DNA of 64,000 bases. Origin: Candidatus Pantoea haifensis (lineage in GTDB: Bacteria; Pseudomonadota; Gammaproteobacteria; Enterobacterales; Enterobacteriaceae). The position numbers were made by a program, and so were the translations under genes. The stretch's first letter is position 1. Each line of letters begins with the position of its first letter. The stretch lies in the NCBI GenBank assembly GCA_018842655.1, contig JAGTWN010000007.1, positions 1 through 64,000 of the forward strand. The letters run 5' to 3'. Shown here piece after piece: positions 13,090 to 23,508 of this stretch. Under the pieces are notes generated by a model. The model made no database searches. It worked only from the letters and a program-made list of their open reading frames with translations, and was not told the DNA's origin.

Positions 13090-13196
13090 GATTACATCCT
13101 CTGTTATGTTTGCCGCTCAATCATATCTGAGTTGTCAGCATTCATTATTTAGCACCCCTGATTGCCCTTATTTGGCAGACTCATGAATGCGGACGA

Positions 13197-13781
13197 TTAA
13201 CTGCGTATCGTCTCTAACCAACTGGTTACCGTTTCAGTGGTTCTTCGCTCCTGGTCGCATTCAATGACCAGCGGTTTTTCCCGGCGGGCAGTTGGGGCCA
13301 GGTTTGCGAGAATATCGCCACTGTCTCCTTTGCCGTAACCACCGTGAGTAATAAAGGGGATGAGTAATTTTCCCGCAAGGTTATGGCTGCTGAGAAATGT
13401 TTGCACTACGGGCGGCACGCTGGTCCCCCATATGGGAAAGCCTAAATACACGGTCTCATAGCGGGAGATATCTGCGACGCTATTTTTTAATGCGGGTTTT
13501 ACTCCCCGCTCACGCTCATTTTTCGCCTGTTCAACGGTCTGAAAATAGTCTCCCGGATAAGGTGTAGCCGGTTCGATTTCAAATAGATCGGTATTCAGGC
13601 TACGGTGAATGACCCCCGCAATCACCCGTGTATTTCCGCTACGGGAAAAGTACGCCACCAGAACACGGCTTTTACCCTGCGCGTTTGCGGTTCCGGTGGC
13701 TGCCGATGCCAGGGAGACGTTCGCCAGCGTGAGCCCGGCAAGTGCGGTGATTAACATTCTGCGGTTGGGATCATGCTCCAT
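13197..13781 (-). CDS. exported flavodoxin-family protein with Tat-like signal
   Basis: Intact, 194 residues. The N-terminus MEHDPNRRMLITALAGLTLA carries a twin-arginine motif before a hydrophobic stretch, then a cleavable ASAATG region. The flavodoxin domain starts VLVAYFSRSGNTRVIA, the FMN phosphate-binding loop, and includes LGFPIWGTSVPP, the usual aromatic flavin-contact loop. Family members are FMN electron carriers or NAD(P)H:quinone reductases. Tat export would fit a protein that must fold around FMN before crossing the membrane. It is 10 bases from the CMD-like gene, so translation is probably coupled. Periplasmic flavodoxins are uncommon; the electron donor there is unknown. Confidence 0.88.
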   Translation of the reverse strand: MEHDPNRRMLITALAGLTLANVSLASAATGTANAQGKSRVLVAYFSRSGNTRVIAGVIHRSLNTDLFEIEPATPYPGDYFQTVEQAKNERERGVKPALKNSVADISRYETVYLGFPIWGTSVPPVVQTFLSSHNLAGKLLIPFITHGGYGKGDSGDILANLAPTARREKPLVIECDQERRTTETVTSWLETIRS

Positions 13782-13790
13782 AACCCACTC

Positions 13791-14551
13791 CTAATGGTTT
13801 GCGAGCGCCTGCTGCAGCGCCTTTTCAGCTCGAGTAGCTGTATCACTTTCGCCATGTTCACGCAGAACCAGTGCCAGCTGGCGCAGCTGCGCTGCAGTCA
13901 GGCCGACCCGCATGCTTGCTCGCGTATGCGATAGCAACTGGGCTTCAACGCCTGGTGTGGCCGCTAATGCGCCAACCGTTGCCAGCTCGCGGCTTTGCCA
14001 GTCGAGGTTATCGCGGGCGAAAATGTCGCCAAACAGGTGCGTTTGCAGGAACTGGTTAATCACCGGGGCAAAATCAAACAGCGGGCCCTGGACGGGAGCG
14101 CCTGAGATCTTCGTCTGGTTTGCGGTACCGGCACGGCGAAGCTCATCCCCGACAGGGATCGGGGCAACCGGTTCTTTACCCTCAACGTCTTTGATACCAC
14201 GTTGTTTACGTGCTTCGACGACCTTCATCAGTTCGCTAAGCGCATTCAGGGTACGGGGAAGCCCGTATAGGCATAAAGCTGGACGAGAATCTCTTTGGTT
14301 TCGTTTATCGTGAGTCCTGCGTCAAGACCCTGATTCAGGGCTGCATTCAGCTTATCCATCTGACTGCTGGCCATCGATGCCGCAATCAACGGGATAGCCT
14401 GCTGGCGAGCGGACAGCGTATCTGAAACCGTTTGTTCGTGATTCATTTCTGAGGCTCCTTTATTGACGGGCGCAGCATGTGCCGCGAGACCAAAACCAAA
14501 GGTCAGCAGTACCGCTGCCGCTAATGCTTTAATGGGCGTGGTATTGTTCAT
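13791..14551 (-). CDS. exported carboxymuconolactone-decarboxylase-like protein (frame broken once)
   Basis: 253 residues after repair. A Sec signal peptide (MNNTTPIKALAAAVLLTFGF, cleavage after AHA) is followed by two CMD/AhpD-type helical repeats. The first holds GLTINETKEILVQLYAYTGFP and the second LLSHTRASMRVGLTAAQLRQ. The CxxC pair of AhpD peroxidases is absent, so it is nearer the gamma-carboxymuconolactone decarboxylase branch. The frame breaks near 14260 in a C4 run; one added C gives GFPRTLNALSELMKVV and joins the halves. Its start overlaps the cupin gene by 23 bases. The same trio of CMD, cupin and flavodoxin points to a shared substrate, an inference. Confidence 0.86.
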
Positions 14552-15008
14552 CTGTCACTTTCTCCATCCAGTTAACGCTTTTGCCATCCACGATCCCGGT
14601 TATCGCCAGATGCGTCATCGCGCTGCCGGGTGCCGCCCCGTGCCAGTGTTTGACGCCCGCCGGGCAAGAGACAACGTCACCGGCACGGATAACCTGCACC
14701 GGCTGGCCTTCTTGTTGGGGAAGCCCAACACCTGAAGTCACAATCAGCCGCTGACCTGCCGGATGCGTATGCCAGGCGGAACGAGCGCCGGGTTCAAACG
14801 TGACATAAGCCCCGGAAACACTGATGTCGTTATCCGGTTTGAAGAGAGGATCAACACGGACACGTCCGGTAAAATTCTCCACTGGCCCGTACACCGCGTT
14901 CTGACTTCCTGCGGGGGCGATATGGACAGCAGGATTTTGCTCCGCTGCCCAGGATGAAAATGTGAAGAGGGGCAGTAACAGCCCGAGGTAACGTAAATGT
15001 CCGATCAT
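14529..15008 (-). CDS. exported cupin-domain protein
   Basis: Intact, 159 residues from the ATG at 15008 (MIGHLRYLGLLLPLFTFSSW), preceded by AAGGA. A Sec signal peptide ends near WAAEQN. The single cupin barrel has the metal motif WHTHPAGQRLIVTSG (two His) and the second motif GDVVSCPAGVKHWHGAAPGS (His). This small class is often annotated near CMD-like proteins. It overlaps the next gene (14551), so the pair is translationally coupled. The CTGACA-N4-TGTCAG dyad at 15088-15103 lies about 80 bases upstream and may place this operon under the adjacent response regulator. Confidence 0.9.
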   Translation of the reverse strand: MIGHLRYLGLLLPLFTFSSWAAEQNPAVHIAPAGSQNAVYGPVENFTGRVRVDPLFKPDNDISVSGAYVTFEPGARSAWHTHPAGQRLIVTSGVGLPQQEGQPVQVIRAGDVVSCPAGVKHWHGAAPGSAMTHLAITGIVDGKSVNWMEKVTDEQYHAH

Positions 15009-15087
15009 GCAAAGTGTCCTTATCAATGAAGAGGAGATTGCCTGCGATGATTTTATCGAGGGGGTAGTGACGTCAGGCTGACGCCCC

Positions 15088-15103
15088 CTGACAATTCTGT
15101 CAG
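15088..15103. promoter_or_regulatory. response-regulator operator candidate CTGACA-N4-TGTCAG
   Basis: Sixteen-base dyad CTGACAATTCTGTCAG upstream of the cupin operon, overlapping the kinase stop region. The same arms recur at 18492-18507 in the other major promoter of the cassette. TGACA-N4-TGTCA resembles CusR/CopR-type boxes. Confidence 0.55.
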
Positions 15104-16525
15104 TTAACCCCGGTCCCGGCTCAGCGCCGGAGTGAGCGTTGCCCGACGCTTTATCGACTTGTATCGCAAAGGTGAGGCCAAATGTATTGATGCCACCTTC
15201 ACTACGGGCAAAGACGTCCCCCTATGCATAATGGCGACGGCACGCACGATCGACAGGCCCAACCCATGATGGGTATCGCTCCCGGCTCGGGAGGTGTCAA
15301 CGCGATAGAACCGCTCGAAAAGCCGGTGTAAGTGCTCTGGCGCTATCGGATCGCCCGGGTTTGAAACTTCAACACAGGCCTGATGACCTTTTTCGCTTAA
15401 GCGCACCGTAACCGTGCTATTGGATGGTGAGTGTCTTGCGCTATTTTCCAGTAAATTGGCCAGTGAGCGGTGGAACAATCGTCGATCGATGTGTGCGGTG
15501 ACGTCGCCCCCACATCCAGAGAAAGCTGTTTTTCTGCAAAAGAGGGTTCCACATACTCTGCTGTTTTCAGGGTTTCTTCCCGCAGGGACACTTGCGTGAG
15601 CTGGGAAGCATGCTCACCCGCGTGTGCATGAGACAGGAACAACATGTCGTTAACTATCGACGTCATGCGTTCAAGTTCTTCCAGATTGGAACCCAGTAAC
15701 TCCTCCAGTTCATCATGCGAACGGCGGCGTGAGAGACCCAATTGCGTCTGACCAATCAGGTTAGTCAGCGGGGTCCGGAGTTCATGCGCAACATCGGCGT
15801 TAAAGCTTTCGAGCTGACGCCAGGCGATTTCCTGACGCTCTAACACGCCGTTAAATGATGATGCCAGTTGCTGCAGCTCTTCGGGCAAATCGAGGGTATT
15901 CAGACGCTGACCATGGTCCCCGGGAGCGAGTTGCCGGGCTTGTTTACTGAGCGCCACAACGGGTCGAAGACCGATCCTTGAAACGACGTATCCCAGTAAG
16001 GCGACAATCACGACGCCCAGTGCGGTAATGATCAGCAATGTACGCGTGAAGGCATCGAGTGTGCCCATGTACGGCGTGGAGTCGATGGCAACCACATAGC
16101 GCAGCTGAGGCCTTTCACCGTTCGCTGGGATAGTTTTCACTAACAGGAACAGCGAGCATGCCCCTTCTGATGCACCGGGCACTTTATTAAAGCCTTCCTG
16201 TAATGAAGACCACTGAACACCTACCGGAGGTATCCCCCATGCTGAAGCGCGGATTATCGCTCACTATCCAGTAGCGAACGCGTTCACCTTCAGAATTGGT
16301 TAACACGGTGAATTTATTGGCCAGTGTAGACCAGCCGTCAGCCGAGGTGCGTGCGGTGATCCACGGACTCATTAATGATTCCCGGAAGAGCAGCTCGTTG
16401 TGCATCTGCTTCTGTAAAGAATCATGCAGGGAGCTTCTGAGCAGGATGCCGATAACGGACACAATCAGCAACGCGGATAAGGCAAACATCAGTGCGAGGT
16501 GAACGGAGATGGAACGATTAAACAT
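15100..16525 (-). CDS. sensor histidine kinase, CusS/HprS-like (frame broken about four times)
   Basis: Partner of the response regulator at 16540. It starts at MFNRSISVHLALMF (16525), which has AAGGGG in front; an ATG at 16540 overlaps the regulator stop. TM1 spans about residues 8-30, then a periplasmic sensor domain, TM2 (LLIITALGVVIVALLGYVVS), HAMP, a phospho-acceptor His in FNADVAHELRTPLTNL, the N box NLLENSARHSP and G box GLGLSIVRAV. Breaks lie near 16235 (G run), 15510 (missing G), 15218 (missing G) and 15112 (missing G); the last makes the end point at 15100 my estimate. Relatives sense copper/silver or periplasmic oxidants (HOCl, peroxide); which applies here cannot be read from sequence. 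Confidence 0.85.
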
Positions 16526-16539
16526 GCTTATCCCCTTCA

Positions 16540-17220
16540 TTATTTTGACCGGACTTCGAGGACATACCCCATGCCACGAACTGTATGCAGCAGTTTGATA
16601 TCGAACGGGGCATCCACTTTGGCTCTAAGTCGTTTGATGGCCACTTCAACCACGTTGGCATCGCTGTCAAAATTCATGTCCCATATCTGCTCCGCAATCA
16701 TCATCTTTGACAGAATCTCACCCTGATGCCGGGCCAGAAGGCTCAACAGGGAAAACTCTTTTGCGGTCAGCTCCAGGCGTGTTCCGGCGCGAAATACGCG
16801 GCGAGCCAGTAAGTCGAGATGCAGATCGTGAATTTGCAGTTGGGTGATGTCTGCGCCATCCGTAGCGCGGCGACGCACCAGGGCCTGAATACGTGCAACC
16901 AGCTCAATAAGCGAAAAGGGCTTGGGCAGATAATCATCCGCGCCAAGACGCAGCCCTTTAACACGCTCGTCTACCGATCCCCGTGCCGAGAGCATCAGCA
17001 CCGGCGTTTGTTTGGCTGCCCGCACACCCTCAAGTACCCGGTAGCCGTCCATCCCCGGCAGCATCACATCCAGTATTATCGCGTCGTAGTCGAACTCCAG
17101 CGCGTAATGAAGACCTTCAGCGCCATCCGCAGAGACATCTACCGTAAATCCGGACTCACCCAGCGCACGGGAGAGATAGGTTGACGTTTTTTCTTCATCT
17201 TCGACTAACAACAGGCGCAT
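16540..17220 (-). CDS. OmpR-family response regulator, CusR/CopR/HprR-like
   Basis: Intact, 226 residues. The receiver domain has the acidic pair in LLLVEDEEKT, the phospho-acceptor Asp in AIILDVMLPGMDG, and Lys in DDYLPKPFSLIEL. The winged-helix domain carries ELTAKEFSLLSLLARHQGEI and VVEVAIKRLRAKVD, typical of the heavy-metal regulator subgroup. The stop overlaps the kinase start region (TAATG), so the two are co-translated. It lies 15 bases after the exported aldo/keto reductase gene on the same strand, giving an operon reductase - regulator - kinase. Its likely binding sites are the CTGACA-N4-TGTCAG dyads at 15088 and 18492. Confidence 0.93.
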   Translation of the reverse strand: MRLLLVEDEEKTSTYLSRALGESGFTVDVSADGAEGLHYALEFDYDAIILDVMLPGMDGYRVLEGVRAAKQTPVLMLSARGSVDERVKGLRLGADDYLPKPFSLIELVARIQALVRRRATDGADITQLQIHDLHLDLLARRVFRAGTRLELTAKEFSLLSLLARHQGEILSKMMIAEQIWDMNFDSDANVVEVAIKRLRAKVDAPFDIKLLHTVRGMGYVLEVRSK

Positions 17221-17234
17221 AACGGGACTTCCTC

Positions 17235-18400
<1,166 letters not shown>

Positions 18401-18491
18401 TGATCGCTCCGTTTCTCAGAAAATTGAACATGAATCTCATTTAAGCGAGACCATTCTGCCTTCGGATTGCCAACATAAAGCTGACGGTTAC

Positions 18492-18572
18492 CTGACAGCG
18501 CTGTCAGAAATGCTTCCCCATCCCAGCCTGTTTCCTGACAAAAATGTTATTTCCCTGTCACGATGCTGACAG
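18492..18572. promoter_or_regulatory. cluster of CTGACA/TGTCAG operator candidates in a divergent promoter
   Basis: A perfect palindrome CTGACAGCGCTGTCAG lies at 18492-18507. A second box, CTGACA-AAAA-TGTTAT, is at 18535-18550 and fits the TGACA-N4-TGTNAT pattern of CopR-type boxes. Further TGTCA and CTGACAG half-sites follow to 18572. The region separates the exported reductase/two-component operon (reverse) from the hydrolase gene at 18651 (forward). Confidence 0.6.
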
Positions 18573-18650
18573 CCCTCTTCGCCTAATCTGAGCCTGCAAA
18601 TTTGATTCCGCGAGCCTGTATAACCAGGCCGACATTCATCGGGAGAGACC

Positions 18651-19698
18651 ATGAAATTCACGCTTATCAGTGCAATGCTACTCACGGCAATGGCTGGAGT
18701 GACCTCAGTCAATGCGGCTGATTACAAAAAATCCATTCACACTCGTCTATGACGGTGCCATCACCGAGAACGTCAAAGGCAAGGTCAACATTCATCCGGT
18801 GAAATACGATCTGCATGGCATCCAGATTGCTGCGAATGTCTATACCCCTGCTAACTATGATCCCGCCAAAAAATACCCTGCCGTGGTGGTCGCGCATCCT
18901 AATGGTGGCGTAAAAGAACAGGTCGCCGGGTTGTATGCCCAGCGTCTTGCCGAACAGGGCTACATCACGATTACCGCCGACGCGGCTTATCAGGGCGCCA
19001 GCGGTGGGATGCCTCGCAGCGTGGATAAACCGGCTAACCGTATTGAGGATGTCCACGGCATGGCTGACTACATCAGCCAGTATCCTGGCGTAGATACCGC
19101 CCGCCTTGGTCTACTGGGCATTTGCGGTGGCGGCGGTTATTCACTCGTTGCTGCCGAGACGGACAAGCGGTTCAAATCGATAGCCACCATCAGCATGTTT
19201 AATTCAGGCCTTGTGCGCCGCAACGGTATGCAGGATTCACAGCTGGATACTATCCAGAAGCGTCTTCAGCAGGCTTCTGACGCACGTGCTCAGGAAGCCG
19301 CCGGAGGAGAAGTGCTTTACTCCGGCGATGCCAACCTGACTGATGAACAGATTGCTAAATTACCTTTTGCCTTGTATCGCCAGGGCTACGAGTATTACTG
19401 GAAAACCCACGCCCATCCGAACTCTACGTTTAAATACACTACAGGCAGCCTGTTAGACTTGATGAGCTTTGACGTAACGGACCATATCAATCTCATCAAT
19501 AAACCGCTGCTGATGATTGCCGGTACAAACGCGGATACGCTCTATATGACTGAAGATGCGTTCGCAAAAGCCACCGGAACGAAAGACAAAGAACTCTTCC
19601 TGATCGATGGCGCTACCCATATCGAGACGTATTGGGTGCCTAAATACGTTGACCAGGCAATGCAAAAGTTAGACGTCTTCTTCGATAAGAATATTTAG
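18651..19698 (+). CDS. exported dienelactone-hydrolase-like protein (frame broken once)
   Basis: About 348 residues after repair. The start at 18651 follows GGGAGAG and gives a Sec signal, MKFTLISAMLLTAMAGVTSV, cleaved before AADYK. An A6 run at 18726-18731 breaks the frame (one A too many or two too few) before NPFTLVYDGAI. The alpha/beta-hydrolase domain has LLGICGGGGYS, where Cys replaces the usual Ser at the nucleophile elbow as in dienelactone hydrolases, then Asp in AGTNADTLYM and His in IDGATHIETYW. Expected periplasmic. It is divergent from the exported reductase operon and shares its operator cluster; a hairpin at 19715 follows. Confidence 0.85.
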
Positions 19699-19714
19699 TT
19701 ATACTCCGATGATG

Positions 19715-19735
19715 CCCCAGCTATGCAGGCTGGGG
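19715..19735. terminator. hairpin after the dienelactone-hydrolase-like gene
   Basis: CCCCAGC (19715-19721) pairs with GCTGGGG (19729-19735) 17 bases past the stop. No T run follows, so termination strength is uncertain. Confidence 0.45.
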
Positions 19736-19825
19736 TATGTCCATCAGCTGTAGCCACGTATTCACGCAATAGACTCAGATTAACGAAGTTGCGGTTAAAG
19801 ATAATTACGTTGCTTAAATAGGCGC

Positions 19826-19842
19826 TATGAATGGAATTCATA
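19826..19842. promoter_or_regulatory. LysR-type operator candidate TATGAAT-N3-ATTCATA
   Basis: A perfect 17-base dyad about 105 bases upstream of the nitroreductase start. It belongs to a set with 8932-8948 and 21917-21933, all with the TATGAA-N5-TTCAT core. Confidence 0.55.
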
Positions 19843-19946
19843 GACCTAATCTGGAGCAGGGAATGAAAACGATGAGCCTGATGTGACAGAATGGATCGGG
19901 AGAGAATTAATCATTCACTTCAAATTACTTTCAGGTGGAGAAGCAA

Positions 19947-20626
19947 ATGAGTACGCAAGAGCCAACATTTAGTGAGGTAGTAAAAAACAGGTACTCGGCA
20001 AGAGCCTTTCTTCCATCTCCCATCCCCAGCGATATCCTCAAAGACATTTTGCTCGAAGCGCAATGCGCACCATCCAACTGCAATACTCAACCCTGGTCCC
20101 TGCATATCGTTGCAGGAGATAAACTTTGTGAATTAAGCCACGCACTGACGGAAGATTTGAGGGCTGGGAACTACAGTCTTGATTTTACGTTTGATAAAGA
20201 AGCTTATCCCGAGCCATTCAGGCAACGGGCTTCGGAGCAGGGGCGCTCGTACTATCAGGCGCTGGGCGTTGCGCGGGGGATAACTTAAGTCGCTCAGAAG
20301 TGGTCGAGCGTAATGTGAGATTTTTCGGCGCGCCTCATGTTGCCCTGCTGTTCATTCCTGCTGTAGGGGACAACGTTCGCGTAGCCTCGGACGCCGGTAT
20401 GTATGCGCAGACATTCCTGCTTTCCCTGGCAGCTCGCGGTTACGCAGGCGTTCCACAGGCAGTGCTAAGTTATTTTGCCCAAACGGTGCGTCGAATATTA
20501 AATGTTCCAGAGAGTTTCAGGCTGCTTTACGGTATTTCTTTTGGGATCCCAGATAAAACGCATCCCTCCCTGAGTTACAGGGAAGGGCGGGTATCTCTAG
20601 CCGAAAGTGTCGTCTGGCATCAATAA
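19947..20626 (+). CDS. nitroreductase-family FMN oxidoreductase (frame broken once)
   Basis: 226 residues after repair, start at 19947 after AGGTGGAG. The N-terminal RYSARAFLPSPIP and APSNCNTQPWSLHIV are the FMN-binding and dimer motifs of the NfsA/NfsB superfamily; GYAGVPQAVLSYF and LLYGISFGIPD mark the C-terminal flavin loop. Such enzymes use NAD(P)H to reduce nitroaromatics, quinones or enals. The frame breaks near 20280 (G5 run, one G missing), giving a false stop; the second half continues to 20626. Convergent with the Bcr exporter gene, overlapping by 30 bases. The LysR-type dyad at 19826 suggests control by the regulator at 8989. Confidence 0.88.
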
Positions 20627-21834
20627 CGACGTTTTATTTTTTATCTGAACGGTCAGTGCCATCAGGGCGCTGGCTGCTGTAAACAACGCAATTATCCAGC
20701 CCATCGTCCATGGTGTGCCATCACTGAACAGAGCAAGAAGAAGTGAAGAGATGATACCGCTGCCGTATTGTAACGCTCCCATTAGCGCCGACGCGGAGCC
20801 TGCAACATTAGGTACTGCATCAAGTGCACAAGCCGTGGATGTTGCAGCGATGATGCCATTCATGGAGAAGAATACGAACACAGCGCCGACAATCACGGTA
20901 ATTCCACCTACGCCCAGGCCGGTGGTGGCCGCCAGCACTATTGCCGCAATAGTGGCGACGAATACGGCATTCCTGAGCAACGCTTCCAGTGGATAGCGGT
21001 GAACCAGACGTCTGTTGATCATGCTCACTGCCATCAGTCCAACAATGTTTACTGCAAACAGCCAACCGTAATGCTGCGGGTCAACACCGAAGTACGTGAT
21101 GTACACGAACGGAGAGCCGGTGATAAATGCGTAGGCTGCAACGTAGTAGAACGTCAGGCACAAAGTAAACCGCATGTATCTGGCGTTGGTGAGCAAGGCA
21201 TAGTAGTTGTGAAAAGCTCTGGTTACAGAGGCTTGCGAGCGTTTTTCAGCAGGTAATGTTTCGGGTAACCAGAATAAAGACATCAGCATTAATGTTCCGA
21301 TAATCGCCAGCAGCCAGAAAATGGCATGCCACGAGGTGACTTTAATCATCTGCCCGCCGATCAGGGGCCCGGCAATGGGCGCAATGGCCATGATTATCAT
21401 CAGTGTCGAAAGCATTTGTGCTGCACGAGTGCGGCTAAACAGGTCACGGATCATTGCTCGTGCCAACATCGGTCCGGTACAGGCACCTAATGCCTGAAAA
21501 ACACGCCAGAAGACTATTTGCACGATATCTGTTGATAACGCACAGCCCACCGAGCCGATGATGAACAGACCTAACCCGATAAACAGCGGCAGACGACGCC
21601 CATAACGATCGCTAATCGGTCCCCAAATCAGTTGTGCAATGCAAAAGCCGATAAGGAACCCTGTGATTGTCAGCTCTGCATCACCCTGTAAATCTTTCGC
21701 CATGATGGGCATAGCCGGAAGATAAATGTCGGTTGATAAAGAGGTAACAGCCATCAGGGCGCTGAGAATGAGCAGAAACGAGAGACCGGTTTTTTAGCTG
21801 TAGCTGACTGTGTTTGTGCCTGTTGATTAAGCAT
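20597..21834 (-). CDS. Bcr/CflA-type MFS drug exporter (frame broken once)
   Basis: Twelve-helix proton-driven exporter of the DHA1 group, 412 residues after repair from the ATG at 21834. The STDIYLPAMP motif of TM1, the GPISDRYGRRLPLF loop 2-3 signature (motif A) and GPLIGGQMI in TM5 (motif C) are diagnostic for the Bcr/CflA branch. The frame breaks at an A6 run near 21790 (one A missing), after which TGLSFLLILSALMAVTSLS follows. It probably exports drugs or toxic products. Its promoter region contains the LysR-type dyad at 21917. It is the last passenger gene before the right transposon end. Confidence 0.88.
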
Positions 21835-21916
21835 GGGGCTCCGTTGGACATGAAGAGATAAGGGGCATGTTAACGGGTTTTTTCATGCGGATAATCACAG
21901 GTGGAAGGATAGGGAC

Positions 21917-21933
21917 TATGAATGACATTCATT
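21917..21933. promoter_or_regulatory. LysR-type operator candidate TATGAAT-N3-ATTCATT
   Basis: About 80 bases upstream of the Bcr-type exporter start. It differs from the dyad at 19826 only in the spacer and the final base. Confidence 0.5.
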
Positions 21934-22123
21934 AATATTGTGAATTGCAATGGTAGTGAAAGAATGTTTTGAACAGGCGCTTATCTTAGTGCCTTAAAGG
22001 GAGGTAACGTTTCCGTTTCAGGATCGATTTGTGTTTGCAGACAGGGGCATGAATCATCAGATCATAAAACAGCATCCCCCTTTCTAATATAAGCAAGATT
22101 TCGTCATAAAGCCGTCGGTTAGT

Positions 22124-22161
22124 CTTAGCGTAGGATAATTTCCGTTTTCCAAGCGGACCCC
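22124..22161 (-). repeat. 38-bp terminal inverted repeat, passenger end
   Basis: Reverse complement begins GGGGTCCGCTTGGAAAACGG and ends ACGCTAAG. It matches the left end at 37 of 38 positions. The next bases outward (22162-22166) are the target duplication. Confidence 0.95.
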
Positions 22162-22166
22162 AATAT
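22162..22166. repeat. 5-bp target-site duplication, right copy (AATAT)
   Basis: Identical and in the same orientation to 4849-4853, abutting the right inverted repeat. Confidence 0.9.
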
Positions 22167-22398
22167 CTTCTAAATCCCGTAAAACGCGCGTTGTTTTTTC
22201 ATAATAATCCCACCCCTCGGGCGTAACTGTTACCCGCCGCGTGGTACGTTGCAACAACCTGATCCCCAGATGTGCCTCCAGCTCCTGCACCATTTTGCTC
22301 AGCGTTGCGTTGGGCATGTTTAAGGAATCTGCAGCGCGCGTAAAATTTCCTGCTTCCACAACGCGCGCAAATGCCCGAATCGCCATTAACTGATCCAT
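22162..22398 (-). pseudogene. LysR-family regulator, N-terminal part (split by transposon)
   Basis: The DNA-binding half of the regulator whose effector domain lies at 4169-4848. Start at 22398 (MDQLMAIRAFARVVEAGNF) with AGGA upstream. The winged helix is complete (FTRAADSLNMPNATLSKMVQ, then LLQRTTRRVTVTPEG). The frame ends in the linker at RDLEDI, where the transposon begins, and would read about 26 residues of transposon sequence before stopping. A dimeric DNA-binding stub could in principle be made. It is divergent from the SDR gene at 22574, its probable target. Confidence 0.9.
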
Positions 22399-22573
22399 GC
22401 TTTTCCTCACTTAAGGTTGATTATCCACACAGGTGAATAGTGATTCTTATTTTACATAATTTATCTATAACCGTCCCTTGTTTACAGTGATCCCATTCCC
22501 GGCAAGTAAGCGACTGACTGCAAGCGCCATCTGCCAGGACAACATAACGTCATCACTTAATCTGGAGAGAATC

Positions 22574-23323
22574 ATGAATAAGCCACTTAGCGGAAAAATT
22601 GCCCTTGTTACCGGTGGAACCAGTGGGATTGGCCTGGCATCAGCGCAGGAGCTGGCAGCACAAGGCGCGCAGGTTTTTATTACGGGGCGTCGTCAGCAGG
22701 AACTGGATGCCGCCGTCTCTGCCATTGGCCCGACAGCGTTGGGTATTCGCGCCGATGCTTCTGTTCTTTCCGATCTGGATAGGGTGTATGCACAAATCGC
22801 TCAACGTAGTGGACGACTGGATATACTTTTTGCCAATGCAGGCGGCGGCGACATGCAGGCACTGGGCGCGATTACTGAAGAACATTTTGATCGCATTTTC
22901 GCAACCAATGTTCGCGGCGTGTTATTCACAGTGCAGAAAGCTCTGCCGTTACTGACTGAGGGGGCGTCGGTGATCCTGACGGCTTCCACTACGTCAGTGC
23001 AGGGAACCGCCGGATTTAGCGTTTATAGTGCCAGTAAAGCTGCTGTTCGTAACTTTGCACGTTCGTGGGCGCTGGATCTCAAAGATCGAGGTATTCGTGT
23101 CAATGCCGTCAGTCCGGGACCGGTGCGCACGCCGGGTTTAGGAGAGCTCGTGAGTGAAGAACACCGACAGGGATTATTCGATGCGCTGGCGGCGCAGGTA
23201 CCTTTAGGCCGACTGGGTGAACCGCAGGAAATTGGCAAAGTAGTGGCATTTCTCGCCTCAGATGCAGCCAGTTTTATCAACGCAACAGAGATGTTTGTTG
23301 ATGGAGGCATGGCTCAGGTTTAA
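22574..23323 (+). CDS. short-chain dehydrogenase/reductase
   Basis: Intact classical SDR, 249 residues, NAD(P)-dependent. Start at 22574 with GGAGAG upstream; a longer frame from 22478 has no support. The cofactor motif is TGGTSGIG (residues 13-20), the catalytic Ser lies in TASTTSVQG, the YSASK motif (Tyr, Lys) follows, and SPGPVRTPG is the usual post-active-site loop. Substrate unknown. Its divergent LysR neighbour is broken by the transposon, so its regulation is probably lost or altered. Confidence 0.92.
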   Translation: MNKPLSGKIALVTGGTSGIGLASAQELAAQGAQVFITGRRQQELDAAVSAIGPTALGIRADASVLSDLDRVYAQIAQRSGRLDILFANAGGGDMQALGAITEEHFDRIFATNVRGVLFTVQKALPLLTEGASVILTASTTSVQGTAGFSVYSASKAAVRNFARSWALDLKDRGIRVNAVSPGPVRTPGLGELVSEEHRQGLFDALAAQVPLGRLGEPQEIGKVVAFLASDAASFINATEMFVDGGMAQV

Positions 23324-23354
23324 CAGGCCGGACGCACCTTATATTCACCGGGCA

Positions 23355-23385
23355 GGCAGAAACAACATTACCGTTTCTGCCTTTT
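23355..23385 (+). terminator. rho-independent terminator after the SDR gene
   Basis: GGCAGAAAC (23355-23363) pairs with GTTTCTGCC (23373-23381), followed by TTTT. It separates the SDR gene from the flagellin promoter. Confidence 0.75.
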
Positions 23386-23448
23386 GTCTTAATGTAAATA
23401 GTTTTACGTCACTGTTAGTGATCGGGTGCTGTTTTTTGATCTTCTGTC

Positions 23449-23475
23449 TAAAGCCGGTTACCGCGCAGCCGATAA
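23449..23475 (+). promoter_or_regulatory. sigma-28 (FliA) promoter
   Basis: TAAA (23449-23452), 15 bases, then GCCGATAA (23468-23475): an exact match to the FliA consensus, 33 bases before the flagellin start. Confidence 0.85.
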
Positions 23476-23508
23476 CTCAAATTATTACAACACCTGCACA
23501 CAGCGATT